From Scatophagus argus (Eukaryota > Chordata > Actinopteri > Scatophagidae), in the NCBI RefSeq assembly GCF_020382885.2, contig NC_058513.1, forward strand, positions 9,023,774 to 9,087,773: 64,000 nt of DNA, written 5' to 3'. Positions 50,401-63,705 of this stretch are shown piece by piece. Under the pieces are notes generated by a model, which saw only the letters and a list, made by a program, of their open reading frames with translations, searched no databases and was not told where the DNA came from. Each line of letters opens with the position of its first letter. Position 1 is the first letter of the stretch. Both the position numbers and the translations under genes were made by a program.

Positions 50401-53032
50401 ATGCTTAGAGGTTTTCAAAAACATGCCTGTGTGATAATAAATGTTATTAATAAGAGTTTTTGTGTGTAAATACTGATGTTTTTACACACCCCATTTTAAA
50501 CTCACATCGCTGTCTCCCGCTTCCTCCACTTAACTGCCATGTTGGCATCCATTAAAGATGGATTTTGGACTTTATAACATCACCATCTGCCATCCTTTAG
50601 GTGCTTCTTTATCCTGGCACCCTGGCTGGGAGTGTTGGCCAGCGGTTTGAAGCCATGGTGAAGAGAGGCGGTCCTCTAGGGGAGCTGGTCCAGTGGGCTG
50701 ACCTCAGTGCCTGTCTAACAATCCTGGGCCACAACTTAACATTCAGCTACTCACAGCACCAACTCCACAGGTTGGCACCACTAATTACTTCTATCTGATA
50801 GAAAACTTGTGTTTATTTGTTATTTTTGTATTGATTACACATAAAATCAAAGTTTTTTAGCAACTAATTGGACTAAACATCTGGCATCACTGACTTATCT
50901 TGTATTCATAGCTGTGTGGAATATGATCACTTTATACTCAAGTGAGGAGAGAGGTAAAAGATCAGTGTCGAATGATGCTGAGCAATTAATGGTATGATGT
51001 GCGTTTATTGTGATTGGTCCAGCCTGATTGGTGCTGCTCCAGGCCGAGGCAGTTGTCCAATCCAGAGGCCATTGACCTTTGACCTCATCTACACTGACTA
51101 CCACGGCCTTGCTCACCTTCAAGGTGCCATGGGACTGGCTTTCCTGCATTACCAGTATGACCGCAATTTTCTAAATACGTAATGATGCCTCTTGTATTTC
51201 AGTGCTTATCTGTTCTCTGAATGATATTACACCAGTATTTTACACTTACATAGTTTTAGTAATTCTGAAATGAATTGCAAGTGTATTTCAAGGTCTTTGA
51301 GTTAAAAACCTTTAATGTATCAGTAAATGAAAAGATTTACAGTATCAACCCTGACCCTTTTTTTTTCTCTACTATGATCCTTTAATATAGCTTGCATTAT
51401 AGTGTGACATTGTGTGGGCTTTACTGCATATTTCACACACACATAGAGTACCAAGGTACAATGTGAACTTTAAAAGGCTTGCTATAAGACTATAAGACAA
51501 AGTAGGCTATGATATTTACTCAAGGCGCTTAATGTTTAGTAAGCCTTTAAAGATTAAAGACCTGATAAATATGAAAAGTAAAGTCACATGATGAAGGCAC
51601 ATTAGACACCATAGGCTACATATGTCCATGTAGTCACTGTTGAATTGATACATTCGTAGAGAATCAGAGTATATTAATCTAATGTAAACTGTGTTATGTT
51701 ATTTAATCGTTCTAGGTGTCACTTCAGAATCCTGGATTCTTTTGGCACTGAACCAGTCTTTAATTTGGGGAGTTATGCTCGTAGCCATGGGTATAAAACA
51801 CTGTGGGGCAGCTGGGGTCTGCAGCCTCTGCAGTACATGACCATGTTCCGTAAGTCTCTGTGTATGTGTATGTGTTTGTTTTTCTTATTAATGTCTGTAA
51901 TCATGCAAACATGTGAGTCAGTGTGTGTTGTGAGACCACAGCTGTGTGATAGTGACTGTGTGATCATTTTCACAATACAATAACAGTCCCAGAAAATATC
52001 AGATTTGCAGTACACTATTTTACAAACTTGGTATTATTATTGATCACAATGACTTTTAAGTGAATGAAAACAGAAGTGTTTTTTTCGGTTGAGCAAACAC
52101 TTTTTTATAATTTCCCAAAATACTATATCCTGACAGAGTCCTGTTTAAATAAACAACAACGTTAAAATAGTTGTATACAATACCACAGACAAGCCACTGT
52201 ACATGGTATGATAACTGTCAGTTTTCATACAGTGGTGAAACTAGTATATTGCTTTCACCCTATATGTATTTATACACACACACATTTACATTCATTTATA
52301 TCTTGCTGCTGCAGCACTGATCCTTCACATACACTCCTCAAAGTGTCTTCACAGCGAGAGGATTAATAGCTGAGGTTAAATAAACTTAATGCCCAGACAG
52401 AGCTTTCATTCCAACACCTCTCCCTGTCATCTTTCCCACCTTGCCGGGAGATGGAGACAAGCTGGACACTCTGGGCCGAGAGCCACCCTTCGTGCCTCAG
52501 TCTTGAACGCTGTTTATTTGTCCTGCGGGGTGGGAGGGGAATAACTGCTAGCTGATGGTGGGGAAAGGCCAGAAAAATAGAGAGACAGCGAAACAGTAAC
52601 AAAGACACAGGAAAGAGAAGGAAAGACCAAGTGGGTGTCTAAGCTTCTGTTTTGAAACGAGGGAGAAGATAATCGACTGAAGGACTGTTGGTTGGTTGTT
52701 GAAACCAACCAACAAAAGAAACTTTATTCATTCACAGCTTTAGCTTTATACACCCACATGTTGCATGAGCTTTGATAATATCAGTGAGCTGTTCCATATC
52801 TCTGCTTATCTTGCTTATCTGATATATGAGTGTGTTAAGCATTGAACCAAGTCAGGTGTAAGAGACAAGTGAGGACAAATGGAGCTGAAAAGGAGCCAGG
52901 AGGAAATTATGTGCTGATGTGAAGGCTGTGAAGGAAGATCTGGCAAAATTCTTTTAAACAAAGTCTTTTAAGCAGGAGAGAATAACACACACACACACAC
53001 ACATACAAACTCTGAAGATGCTTGCACACACC

Positions 53033-53069
<37 letters not shown>

Positions 53070-55658
53070 TTGCTGGCACATTCCTGCTAAAGTAAATACA
53101 CATCTTTCACACCTTCCTTTGAATGTCGGAGGGCAGCAGGGTGACAGCTGCCTATCCAAACAATCAGACGTTAACCTCTCATACTTGTGGAGTTCTCTTT
53201 TCCTTCAGCTTCTCATTTATACCATGCATATACCATGTTTTTCCTCTCTCACAAAATTTAAACCGTAGCTGTTATTCACCTGTAATGTATTGGGTATGTG
53301 TTGTCAGCGATGCCCGTCTGAAAGTAATTATATTGATCCTTCAATCACATTTTCCACACTGTGTTTCTTTTCAGTTTAAGGAAAATGTGCACACACATGT
53401 CCATCATCTTTGTGTTTTGGTAAAATAAGTCTTGATTAGAAGACATTTTAAGATGAGTTTCATTGTTCACAAATAAAGTAGATTAATACCACTCAAATCC
53501 TTGCCAGATTTTTCTTGTGGAATCTTTAATAAAAATTAAGTACAATAATATCGGTGGTGTAGTTTATTTATCGTTTTATATATTATCTCACTGCTTTGTG
53601 TTCTGTTATCTGTAGCTCATACTCCAGATAACTCTTTCCTGGGCTTTGTGAGTGAGGAGGCAGTAAGGGAGGAAGAGCCAGAGGCAGACACCTACAGGAA
53701 AGACGGGATAGCTGTTGTCTACGGCAAACAGGACTACATGTGGCAGGTATAATGACAAAGCCAGATATTGCTCCATTTTACATGAGAGTGAAGATTTCAG
53801 AGAGATGGATTAGTGTTTCTGTGCATGCTGGTCTTAAACCTACATGCTCTGGCTCCTGTGTTCCTTTGTATGTGTATATCTTAGGGTAAATCTGAATTTG
53901 TGGGGCTGATCAGTGAAGAGCTGGAGACCCATGCTACAGTATACCAGCTTCCAGGATCCGCTTCTAATCTGCCCAGCTTCATCAGAAACCACGGCCTGCT
54001 GACTCAGGAACGTTTTCTACGCCTTCTCCGTAAAGCCAAGGTCAGACAAGAACTCATCTTATAATAAAGCAAAGCTAATGGAACTGTATTGCATGTAGTG
54101 TATATGCTTATGCCTTATGCCTGTCCTAACTTGTTTATAGTTTAAGAAAAAAAATATGACTTCCCCCTGCTGCTCTCCTCTCAGGTGTTCGTGGGCCTTG
54201 GGTTCCCCTATGAGGGTCCGGCTCCCATTGAGGCAGTAGCTCTAGGCTGTGTGTTTCTTCAGCCGAGATTTGACCCACCGCACTCATCAGACAACAATGC
54301 TTTCTACAGAGGAAAGCCTACCACAAGAAAGGTAGGAAACTCCTAAAACTGAAACAAGAACAAGAGTTTGGAGTTTAAATAATGTATGTTTTTTTTTTAT
54401 ATAACTTTTGTCCACAGATCTCTTCCCAGCACCCGTATGCTGAAACGTTCATTGGCAAACCCCATGTGTGGACTGTAGATGCGGCCAACAAGACTGACGT
54501 TCGTGAGGCAATCAGAGCTATTCTTCACACGCAGGTGGTGACCAGAGAACGAGCAGGAATTTCACCTATAACTGACATACATCCGTATAAATACAAACCC
54601 TGCAGTTCCATACGTTTCAGTAACATTTGCACTGAAATGAATGAATAACAGCGTATGTGTGTGTTTTTTGCAGGTGAAGCCTTTCACTCCTCGAGAGTTT
54701 ACGTGCGAGGGAATGCTGGAGAGGGTTCACAGTTATATCACTCACCAGGTACAGAACTGTAGCCACACAGGATCGACCTGTTGCACTTTTTTTGGTCCTC
54801 CCTTAATTAAGGAGACTCCTGACATGGCCTGATATATGCATTGAATTATGAAGTGTATGAAAAAAGACAGAGTGGAAACTCTTAAAATTCTGTCACTGAT
54901 ATATAACTTTACCAGTACATAAGACTAATGCTGTTCTCTTATGAAATTATCCACCTCTGTTATGATGGATGTTCCTCTCGCACTTCAGCTCTTTCTATAT
55001 TAACTTCACAATCATGACCTCAAGTCACATAATTCTTCATTTAAAAGCATAATAAAATGATTGTAATAGTCTGACCAAGTTTTTTTGACATATAATGGTT
55101 TAAAGATGGTTTCTTAGGCTTCACATTGTCTACTTTCTTTCTCTTAAATCCTTCCAGAATTTTTGCAGTAAATCTGTCCCTACGTGGCCACCAGAAAGTG
55201 CCCTAAGGATACACTTGGGCCCCCTTGGACAGTCATGTGTAAATGTGTGCCAAAGTTCTTCCCACATATGTGAGCCGGCTCTGTTTCACCACCTGAACAG
55301 TCCCGCTGCATTCACCAGGTGAGAAATCAACATGCACTATGAGATGAATGCATGTGCTTTAGGCTGCCATTTTGCTGTATGCAACTGAAAGTTGACTCAT
55401 TTTTGCTGATTGACCACCAGTATATGCAAATAAATAAACTTTGATTTCTCATTTTGTAGACTTGGGATAGGCTGCTCCAGCATGGGGCAGGAAGTGAACC
55501 ACCTGTTTCCTTCCTACATCCCCTGGGGTCGACACTGTGGCCTTCAGCAGGAACCTCTACTCTTCAGTTGTGCTGGCTCTGACCCTTCTCATCGCAGACT
55601 GTGCCCCTGCAGAGCTCACCTGCCCGAACAGGTGGCACTGTGCCCTGACTGCCTCTAA
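44403..55658 (+). CDS. MGAT5B-like alpha-1,6-mannosylglycoprotein 6-beta-N-acetylglucosaminyltransferase
   Basis: MGAT5-family enzymes in the Golgi add a beta-1,6-linked GlcNAc branch to N-glycans (MGAT5B also acts on O-mannose glycans). Sixteen exons: 44403-44529, 47495-47624, 47750-47886, 49556-49620, 49864-50037, 50145-50312, 50601-50770, 51023-51154, 51716-51849, 53616-53746, 53885-54040, 54185-54331, 54418-54534, 54674-54748, 55158-55318 and 55460-55658. All phases agree and total 740 residues (human MGAT5, 741). Exon 1 encodes a hydrophobic segment (about 6-25). A coiled-coil-like stem with a four-His run (113-116) follows. The catalytic part has ARWQSDPCYAFYGVEGTTCS, GGPLGELVQW with the likely catalytic E295 (E297 in human MGAT5), PGRGSCP, LDSFGTEP, HTPDNSFLGF, FVGLGFPYEGPAP and QHPYAETFIGKPHVWTVD. 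The Cys-rich end finishes ALCPDCL. ARWxSDPCYAF and GRGSCP favour MGAT5B over MGAT5, but divergence suggests a separate paralogue, so no symbol is given. Confidence 0.93.
44580..44976 (-). mobile_element. tRNA-derived SINE with 13-bp target duplication
   Basis: The body is 44593-44963, in intron 1 of the MGAT5B-like gene and opposite to it. Read on the minus strand it starts GGGCGGCACGGTGGTGCAGT, has an A-box-like GTGGTGCAGTGGTTAGCGC and a B box GGTTCGAATCC (44898-44908). It runs through the well-known fish phrases GTTTGCATGTTCTCC and CTGGGATAGGCTCCAGC, and ends in (GGAT)n. ACAAGCAGAATTC at 44580-44592 is repeated exactly at 44964-44976, marking the insertion. The intact duplication suggests recent activity. 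Confidence 0.9.
44977..45004. repeat. Poly(A) run
   Basis: About two dozen A residues follow the right target duplication of the SINE. They lie outside the duplication, so they are not the SINE tail. Confidence 0.8.
47133..47158. repeat. (TG)n(AG)n microsatellite
   Basis: A short TG run passes into an AG run in intron 1 of the MGAT5B-like gene. Confidence 0.85.
52985..53067. repeat. (CA)n microsatellite, interrupted
   Basis: Two CA runs are separated by about 25 bases, in the 1.8-kb intron between the exons ending 51849 and starting 53616. This is the longest simple repeat in the window. Confidence 0.9.
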
Positions 55659-58600
55659 ACATTGTGAAAAAAACTCAGGAAATCTCGGAAAGAGAAGAGG
55701 AAAAAAGGTAGTAAGATGAAGGCAGCACCAAAGAGCCAATCTGCAATGCATACTGTATAGGTAAAGAAAAGATCTCAACCAAAGATCAGCTGTTCTGCCA
55801 AAGCTACTGAAAGCTTTGCGCTCTTGTTTGTGGAGCTCACACCTCTTAAGAAGATAGAGTATGTGCACTGTATTTCATATGCACACTGACATGCACACTG
55901 ACTCTATCATTTCTAGTGTCCCAGTAATCTGAAGGAATCATCTCAGTCAGCATCCTTGACATTTAGGTTTACCCAACAAGGTAAAGGTTTATATCAGGGT
56001 CATTGTCACAAGTGTTAGTTAAAAGGTACTTATAAGATGCTTACTGATATTATTATGTGTCTATAATACTACACAAGTGTTCATAATAGCATTATAAACA
56101 CTATAAATACATTTATTGTTAGAATCTAAGACATTTATAAGCCCTTGTAAGAAACAGTTCATAGGCTGCAAAGCAATGTTAATAAGGCCTTATGAGTTTC
56201 TTATGATTGTTCATAATAGTAAACACAGATTTGTTCATATAGGAGTGGACATTAGTGGCAATTTAACTTTTCACATATCAATCAGTATGGATGAAGCTGT
56301 GCCAAGTACGCACAGTTTACTTGTATGAAATATAGCAGTGTGCATCCACTTGTTCGGTTTGTCGAATACAGTTGTTATAGATTAAGACTTTGTTTTTTTT
56401 TAATGGCACTCATTACTCAGGAACCAAAACTTTATGACACTTACTACATAAGTACATAAACTGTTGAAGGATGATGGATTCAAGGCCTGGTGTCTCATGC
56501 AACAGACTGAAATCCCTCTTGTTTTGTGACTTTTCTTTGATCTCTTAAGCAAATGAAGGCAAGATTCTCTTCAAGGAAAAGGTGCATTTCACTGAATATC
56601 ACTTATCACTTAGAATTCTTATTGCTTAATTTCTCTTCTCCTGCTCCAGATCACAGTATATTTCCTTTTAATATGAAGCTAAATCAGTATCTAATCACTC
56701 ATTTTCTTACAGCAATGTATCACTGGTCAGCGTTCATGGTCTTTCAGCTCGTGTAACCCCTCAATGCATTGCTGGCTGCAAATATTAGCCCAGGCCTCAG
56801 AGGAGAGTGGGTGACAACCTAAGTGATGAGGCTCATTATCTGAGTGAATCATGAATAACCTCTGGATGCCTTTGGGAGGTCACAGCCATATAACCATTAT
56901 TATACTGTCATATAAACTGTTGGTTCCCAAGCGTCATTGATGTAGGAAACCCCCTCAGCTCTGGTTAAATTCATGCCCCCCGCCAGTATAGGCAGAACCT
57001 CATTGTTTGTCTTTCTAATGCATATTTTGCATCATTTAGACTGGGAAAAGTCACTGAAGGCAGAATTAATTATGTTTTCTTGAGTTGTTTTACTAGAAAT
57101 TACATCTTAAATGATTTTGATCATAACAGATGACTCATTTTGCCCACAGTCCAATATTATTCCTTGTCTGCCTTATTTTGTACCCGGCTTGATATGAGCA
57201 ATTATGGAAACTACATAGTATATAGTGATTTAGCTACATGACACACACACACAAACTTTAACATTTCCGTTTCAAATGCCTAAAATGGTCACACAGACTT
57301 ATCCCATCATCCCTTCCTGCAAAACAGCTTGTGAAAGAAACAAATGATAACAACTGAAGACCAAACTACAGCCTGCGATCAGTGTTGTAAGTGATGGGGT
57401 GCTGGACTTACATGGCACAGCTGTTAGCAAAGATGGCTCCAACAATGGCAGCTAGCTGCTGGTTTAAACTGGACTGATGTGAGGTTTTTCTTGGAAATGA
57501 CGCATTCATAAATGTTAACTGGCATAACTAGAGACCTTTTCCACCCCAATGCACTCCATGTGACCCAGAACATGTTGTCACTCAGGGATCAGGCCGCTCA
57601 GGGCTGCAACGACGGGGCTGATTGTCAGTGTGATTGACTAGTAAATGCCTGTGAGACGGTCCATGAAAACAACGTTTGTGATGACTTTGGTGGATTCTGG
57701 TGAATTTGCTTGGCCCTGTCAAATGTGACTTTTTCTTAATTAGCTGAATGGTCCAAAGATGATGGAAATTAACTCGCGTTTAAGTCAAAAAGGCTATTTG
57801 GATGAAAGGAAAATAAAAGTTGCTTTTGACACAGAGGGGAGTCTGTGAAACACTTTTTGGAAAGTGATGTGTCATTTCTGGATGAGTCATGTTAATTTAT
57901 ATCAATTACATGTGTTGTTGCATATAAAAGCTGTCATTCCCAGGGGGCTGATAGCAAAGGGTTCACATTAAGGGTTCAAAAACAGTGATGAGGAGATATG
58001 GAAATGTGGAAATGTGGGCAGACAAAGATTTTAGTGTTCCACCCGACTGCCTGCTGACTTCATAATGAATGGATTGTACGTTATATGAGTGACTGACAGT
58101 GTTTAATATCATAGATCGATAGATGCTGACATTCAGCAGTTATAATGTAAATAGAGTACATATAGCAGGTATATTTATCATCTTAATTTAGCATGTAACA
58201 TGGTAACATTTATCATTAGTCTTACAGGAATTAAGGCATAAACCATAGTATACAGTATGTTGATCTGCTGGTGATGTTTAGTCTGTAGAGGAAAAGTGAG
58301 GGATCATCATAATGTTCACAAATTATTCTACGGGGGACATGGACATTTGTAATGTCAGTCTGTATCTACCGACCGGCAGACTGACATTGCCTTCCACAGA
58401 GTCATGCTGAGGGCATGACTAAAAACACTAGATTCTGTACTTGCATGTGCCTGCTGCATGCCACCTCTGCACACTGAAATAACGATTAGACGGTTAGAAA
58501 ATAAGGGATGATTGATGGAGGTGAAAAAATGAAAACCCTTGAGAAACCAAGAGAGGAAACACGAACCTGTGTTGGGGTCAGCCAGACATCATGGAATGTT

Positions 58601-61600
58601 CATGCTCTAGCAGAGGTTCAAAAATGTTTGTCTGAGTGCTTTTTAATTTTACATGAGAGACAGGAGCTCTTTTAGCCACATAGGGACTCTTTCTCCTTTA
58701 CCTTTTAACTGTGGAATGTGGTAAAAAAAAAAAAAAAATACACTTTACTGCCAACAAAAATGAGAGATCTTATAAAAGAAAGCAATACAAGGAGAGTTTC
58801 ACTTGAATTCAAACTTTTCAACCACTTCTGTCATTTTATATGACAGATAAAATATATTCTGCCAAACCTCATGCTTTAGAGGAGTGAGATAACAACTCAC
58901 ATTTTTCAGACTCAATTGTTATTTCAAATAAAGTACTAATTCACTTCTATGTTATGGATGACATAGCACAAAAATAGAACAAAGTTTAAATTTATTCCTG
59001 TTGATTGCCGTGTACCAGAGCTTAGGATCAACTTCAAGTTACATAATCCGAGATATATTATAGACATAACTCATCTGTGTCTTTTCCTTCCTGAGGGTTA
59101 CTGGAAAATGTTGCAATCTCCAAAATTTGTGGTCGTTACTATATTATATTTGCACGGCTGTTTACCATCAATCACGCTGTTTACACTGGATCTTCACAAT
59201 GTACTTGCTGTGTCCTGTCAAACACCACTTCAGACTGAACAAATCCCCCCTCTTTTTCCTCAATTTATTTGGTTTTCTGTCCACTTTTTTCGTTCTCTAA
59301 CACTTTTCTTCACATCTCTCCCTTTTTGCTCTCACTCTTGTCTCCCTAGTCTTTATCCCTGCTTTATTCTCATGTGATAATCAATGCTGACGCAATCTGT
59401 GACTGATCCAGATGGTTTTGAGCTTAAAACAGCGTTTTAATAGCAACAACACAATCTGGAAAAAGCGTAACACTTTTGATCTTCATTTTTTATTACTAAA
59501 ATGTTTGTGATGACCTAAAAATGGTGAAGGACGGGAACAGTGACCAAAAGGCTATGAATGTGACATACATATAAATTTAGTTCACTGCACATCGTTGGAT
59601 TACCTCCGGTTTACCCCATATATGACTCAGTCCTTAAGAACCTCTGCCTCTTGGCCTCTCCAGTTTTGTTGATTATGCAACAGCAGGTAGTTCCCTAAAG
59701 GGGGCAGTGTGGTCAAGCTAAAACAGCTAACCTCATACTAAGTCACAGCACTTAAAACCTCAGCAACCTGCTTAGGAAACTAGTGACAAAGATGAAACCG
59801 AGAAAGACTTAATAAAAATCTACCCAAGAGAGAAAGGGATTTTTGGATGTTTAATGAGAGAAAGAATGAGAGAGCGAAAGGGAAAAGCAAGACAGATGTG
59901 TTAGGACAAATGGAGACACTTCCAGTCTTCTCTACAGGTAGCTCTTAGTTATTCTAACACACTTGCACAAGTGGGGAGGGAGAAGAGTGGCTTAACTACC
60001 ATAAGAAAGCAGCTGCTTTTATTGAAACCCGTTATTGGCGTGCCAAGATTACACTGAACAACAACCCTCCTCCCTGGAAGCCAATAAAATGCTGACAACA
60101 AACACTTGGCTTGCCTTCAGCGCTCTTAGAAGCCACAGAGGTTGGCCTTAATGATACTTGGTAACTATTACAGACTATTAAACTAAATGAATAAAAGAGG
60201 CAAAGAACAAGAGAAAGAGAAGGGGGAGAGGAGCAAACAGTGATTCCTTAACAAGTTGCTTCCAGACATAATGTAGGTAGCTGACTCATTGTGAGTTACC
60301 TCAAAGAGATGCACTTAAGCACTGAGCAAAAAAAGTGTCTTTTTTTGTGTGTGTTTGGGTGGAGAAAGACAAAACAGCAAAAGTGCTCTGCCTGATGTGT
60401 TGTTACACCCATCAGCAACACACACTGCAGGCCAGAGAGCTGTTGTATATGCTTGAGTGGTTGAAGCAGGGCACAGGCCTTTCCTTGATTTTCCCCAAAC
60501 GTCTCGTGTCAGTATTGCAGCAATCTCACCACACCTGAGTAACTCTGAGGAAGACTCGATCCAGTTTATGTCTTCAGCGTGCCTCTGTGTGTGTCTGCGA
60601 GTGTGTGTGTCTGTGTCCAGAAAGCTGCTAATTCCATTGTCTTTATGTATGTATTCAGCATTTTGTGACCTCTAGGGGATGGGAAAGGTCATTCAACCGG
60701 ACTGAGATTTTAGCAACAGCAGCCACAAGATTTTAAAACAACAACAACAACAAAGAAACCCCAAACACAAATAAATAAGAAAATTGATACTTGAATAACA
60801 AAAAATCTGAAAAAAAAAACATGCTGCAAAAGCTACAAGAGAAAATGTGTAATTTTTTTGCATGTTCTATTTGTGCCTATGCAGCTGACCAGGGAAAAGC
60901 TTAAGAATTAAAGCATCGTCTCTGTTTTTATTTTATGCTGAAATGGTCCTTCTTAACAGATAAACTGAACAAGAGAAAGTTGTGAAGAAACACAGAGCCA
61001 GCCCTTGTCATCTTTCATCCTACACCTCTGAATTGCTTTCATTTTCTGGAGCCCATAATTGGCTCTTATTGTCCCATAAATGGCTCCTTTTGGTATTGGA
61101 TTTATAGTGAGGGGTGGCAATGGGGTGTGTGTGAGTATTGGTGTGTAAAAACCCACCTTTTGATGTCCCCTCTGCTTAACGGGCAGTGCAGACGTGCCTG
61201 CCCATATGCTGCACAGTGCCTCCGCCACACACTGCTAGCGTGCGACACGCAGACACATTAAACGATATTAAACTGCTTTTCTGCTTTCATTCAGAGTCAT
61301 GGGATGTAACGGTTCGAGCAGGGTGGTTCACGTTAAGCTGTGCCACTTCCTCAGCTCTAATTAAAGCTGCCCATGCAGGGGGTCTCTAAATGTCTTGTTT
61401 TGCTGCACCCCCAATTCTGACCTTTTAAAAGGAGAAGGCGAGGCTTTTTTTTCCTGACGCTGTTCTGTGGAAGAGGTTTAAATAATATAGATCGGAGTTT
61501 ATTTCTGGGTGGTGATGTTGTTTTACTGTAGTTAAATAAATAAAATATAATAATAAAATAAATTAAATAAATATCCACCATGCATTTGACAGATGGTGAA

Positions 61601-62126
61601 CAAATTCACCAATTTTATGTTCATCGGTACTATAGAACTGTTTAAAAATCGTGTCAAAAAAGCATCAGAGTCATTTCAGACAACATCTGGAGGATGTTTC
61701 AGTTCTGAAAAAGAAATTTATCACACTGGACCAATGTAGGTGTTCAACTGCGTTGAGATATGGTAAATGCGAAGGCCATGGCATATGTTTCCAATTATTT
61801 TCATTATAAACCATTAAGTGCCTTGGCCCTGAATGAAAACAATTGCATTATCTGCAATTGTTATCTTTTCGCACTGTAGATTTTGCTTTGAATCAAGAGT
61901 GAGAGGGTAGCCAGTCTAAGACAGTGTAAGAGATGGAACTGACAACGTGACAGGGAATGATTGATAGCTGATATGCACAGGTCTGCATTTTTTTTTCTAG
62001 GTTGGTGAAGTCATGACCAAATGAGACCATGAACTCATTAAAATATTGCTTACTGAGGTAAGAAATCAAGTGATACGTAAGGTCATTTTATCACAAGCTT
62101 ACATACAATCAGGCTTCTTTTTATCG
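55659..62126. other. Gene-poor region downstream of the MGAT5B-like gene
   Basis: About 6.5 kb after the last stop codon. The first part must be its 3' UTR, but no clear AATAAA was found close by. The rest contains short A runs (58723-58738), an (AAC)n run near 60740 and ordinary AT-rich sequence. No exon, RNA gene or recognisable transposon was supported. ORFs of up to about 100 residues show low-complexity or antisense character. Confidence 0.6.
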
Positions 62127-62728
62127 TTTTTGTTACGATTGTTTACACACGATTTTGAAACACACACGATGTTTTTTTCAAAACATATCACACAATTAAC
62201 CAAACACCACACCCAATTTGCAGAACACCCCAGCTTGTTTGCAAAATGAAGCGCTTTAGTATACACATATTTATAAAAATTCTATTTCGTTTTCATGTCA
62301 CCAACACACTCTTTAAAATAATCGGACGGTTTCCATCAGTTACACACTACTGTAATTAATTCAAAACACAATTTGTAAAAACTCACCAAGAACTGCACAA
62401 GACCAATGCTGCTGACTGATGAAAATATTTATTTACCATATGTTTAATCAACATGCTGGTCAACATGGAAAATCAGAACAAAATTATAGTGTCCTTCCTC
62501 CACCATGGTTTCATCTCTCAGTCATTTAGAAAAACTAACAAACAAACAAACAAAAAACAAAAATATAGGGTTTGAACAATGCAACCTAAAGATATTTCCA
62601 CCACAGTAAATTATACAGGAAACCTGTACAGTTAGTGTGTGACATCAGCCATTCATGAAGTAAACAGGTGTCACCCAACTGATACACTATGACATGGAGT
62701 GTGCTACATAGTGTGAAAGAAGTGTTGG

Positions 62729-62983
62729 TTACATATCTGAACTCCAGTCTAAATGTCCGGATGACAGGGGCGACGGTAAAACGACTCTCTGTCCAGCCTC
62801 TCGCATTGTCAGCTCATGGTTGATGACATGATCAGCTAAGGTTGCTTTGATTTCATTAGAAAGTTGTTGTTTTCTTTGTCTGCCATGAACTCCTCTACCA
62901 GTTATACCCATGCCTCTCACTCTTCCTCCCCCTCTCATTCTCACTCTCCCTCTTCCTCTTTGTCTCTCTGCAACATCTTCCAT
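62729..62983 (-). pseudogene. Transposase N-terminal fragment (IS630/Tc1-like), truncated
   Basis: From ATG 62983 the frame gives a Arg/Gly-rich stretch (RGRGRVRMRGGGRVRGMG) and then a helix-turn-helix-like part, LSNEIKATLADHVINHELTM followed by REAGQRV. I recall this layout from fish transposases with a DDE domain further on. After GQRV the frame joins unrelated residues and stops at 62729, so the catalytic domain is gone. Confidence 0.55.
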
Positions 62984-63462
62984 TGTTGTTGTAAAAAAAA
63001 AACAAAAAACAGTGCTCACCTGTGGTCTTTTTATAGTGCTTACTTCCTGATTCAAGTGGTAACAATTAACCATTGAGGTGTTTGGCCAGGTGCAACATAT
63101 ATTGGCCAATTAGCTCATGTAGTGTCATTCTGAATGGCAGTGTTTTGATATGGCAAACATGTGACTTTATGTCAGATTGAGGTGTCTTATGCAGAGAAGC
63201 GCGTTCAGTGCACTTTACAAGTGCCATTTTGAATTGCAAAATGTGTGTAAAGCAGAAAATGTGTTTACAGTTTTGGAGATGTGAGAAGAGGTTTTGCTCT
63301 CTGTGTGTCAAAAAGTTTAAATAATTTTGCTATGCTTGTCATTTTAGTGTGTTAGCAATTGGAAAAAACTGTATAGGGACCCAGATTGGCATGACGGTGG
63401 AGGACCCCATTCTGGGTAATGGCAGCGCAAAGATGCTACCCCCACGCTGCTCTGGCACATTG

Positions 63463-63525
63463 GTATAGCCAAATAGCCCTGTGCCCAATTACATTTCTCC
63501 CTCTTCTTCTTCTAGCTCCTTCCAT
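63463..63525 (-). pseudogene. Second transposase start fragment, strongly truncated
   Basis: From ATG 63525 only MEGARRRRGRNVIGH and a few more residues remain readable before the sequence departs from any transposase pattern. The upstream TATA-bearing stretch is shared with the copy at 62983, which is the main reason to link them. Confidence 0.4.
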
Positions 63526-63705
63526 TTTTGTTACAGTAAAGACAGGTCAACTCACCTGCTGCCTTTTTATAGTGCTTATACCCACCTGAATGGGGTGTTT
63601 TCAATTAAGCACATATGTGTTTGCAAACCTGGTGGATTGCTTTATCCAATTTGTTGATAGGTGTGGTCATAGGTGTGGTGTGTAAACAACTGTAAAAAAC
63701 TGTAA

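Larger units (their letters stand above)
62127..63705 (-). mobile_element. Composite DNA transposon remnant with terminal inverted repeats
   Basis: TTGTTTACACAC at 62139-62150 is the exact inverse of GTGTGTAAACAA at 63678-63689. Imperfect pairing (GTTTTTGTTACGA against the inverse of CTGTAAAAAAC) extends it outwards. Inside lie two separate starts of a transposase-like gene on the minus strand, each preceded by the same 16 bases (CTTTTTATAGTGCTTA at 63027-63042 and 63563-63578). Read on the minus strand this gives a TATAAAA box 38-44 bases before an ATG. It looks like two related internally deleted copies, nested or tandem. The superfamily is probably Tc1/IS630-like. Confidence 0.55.
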
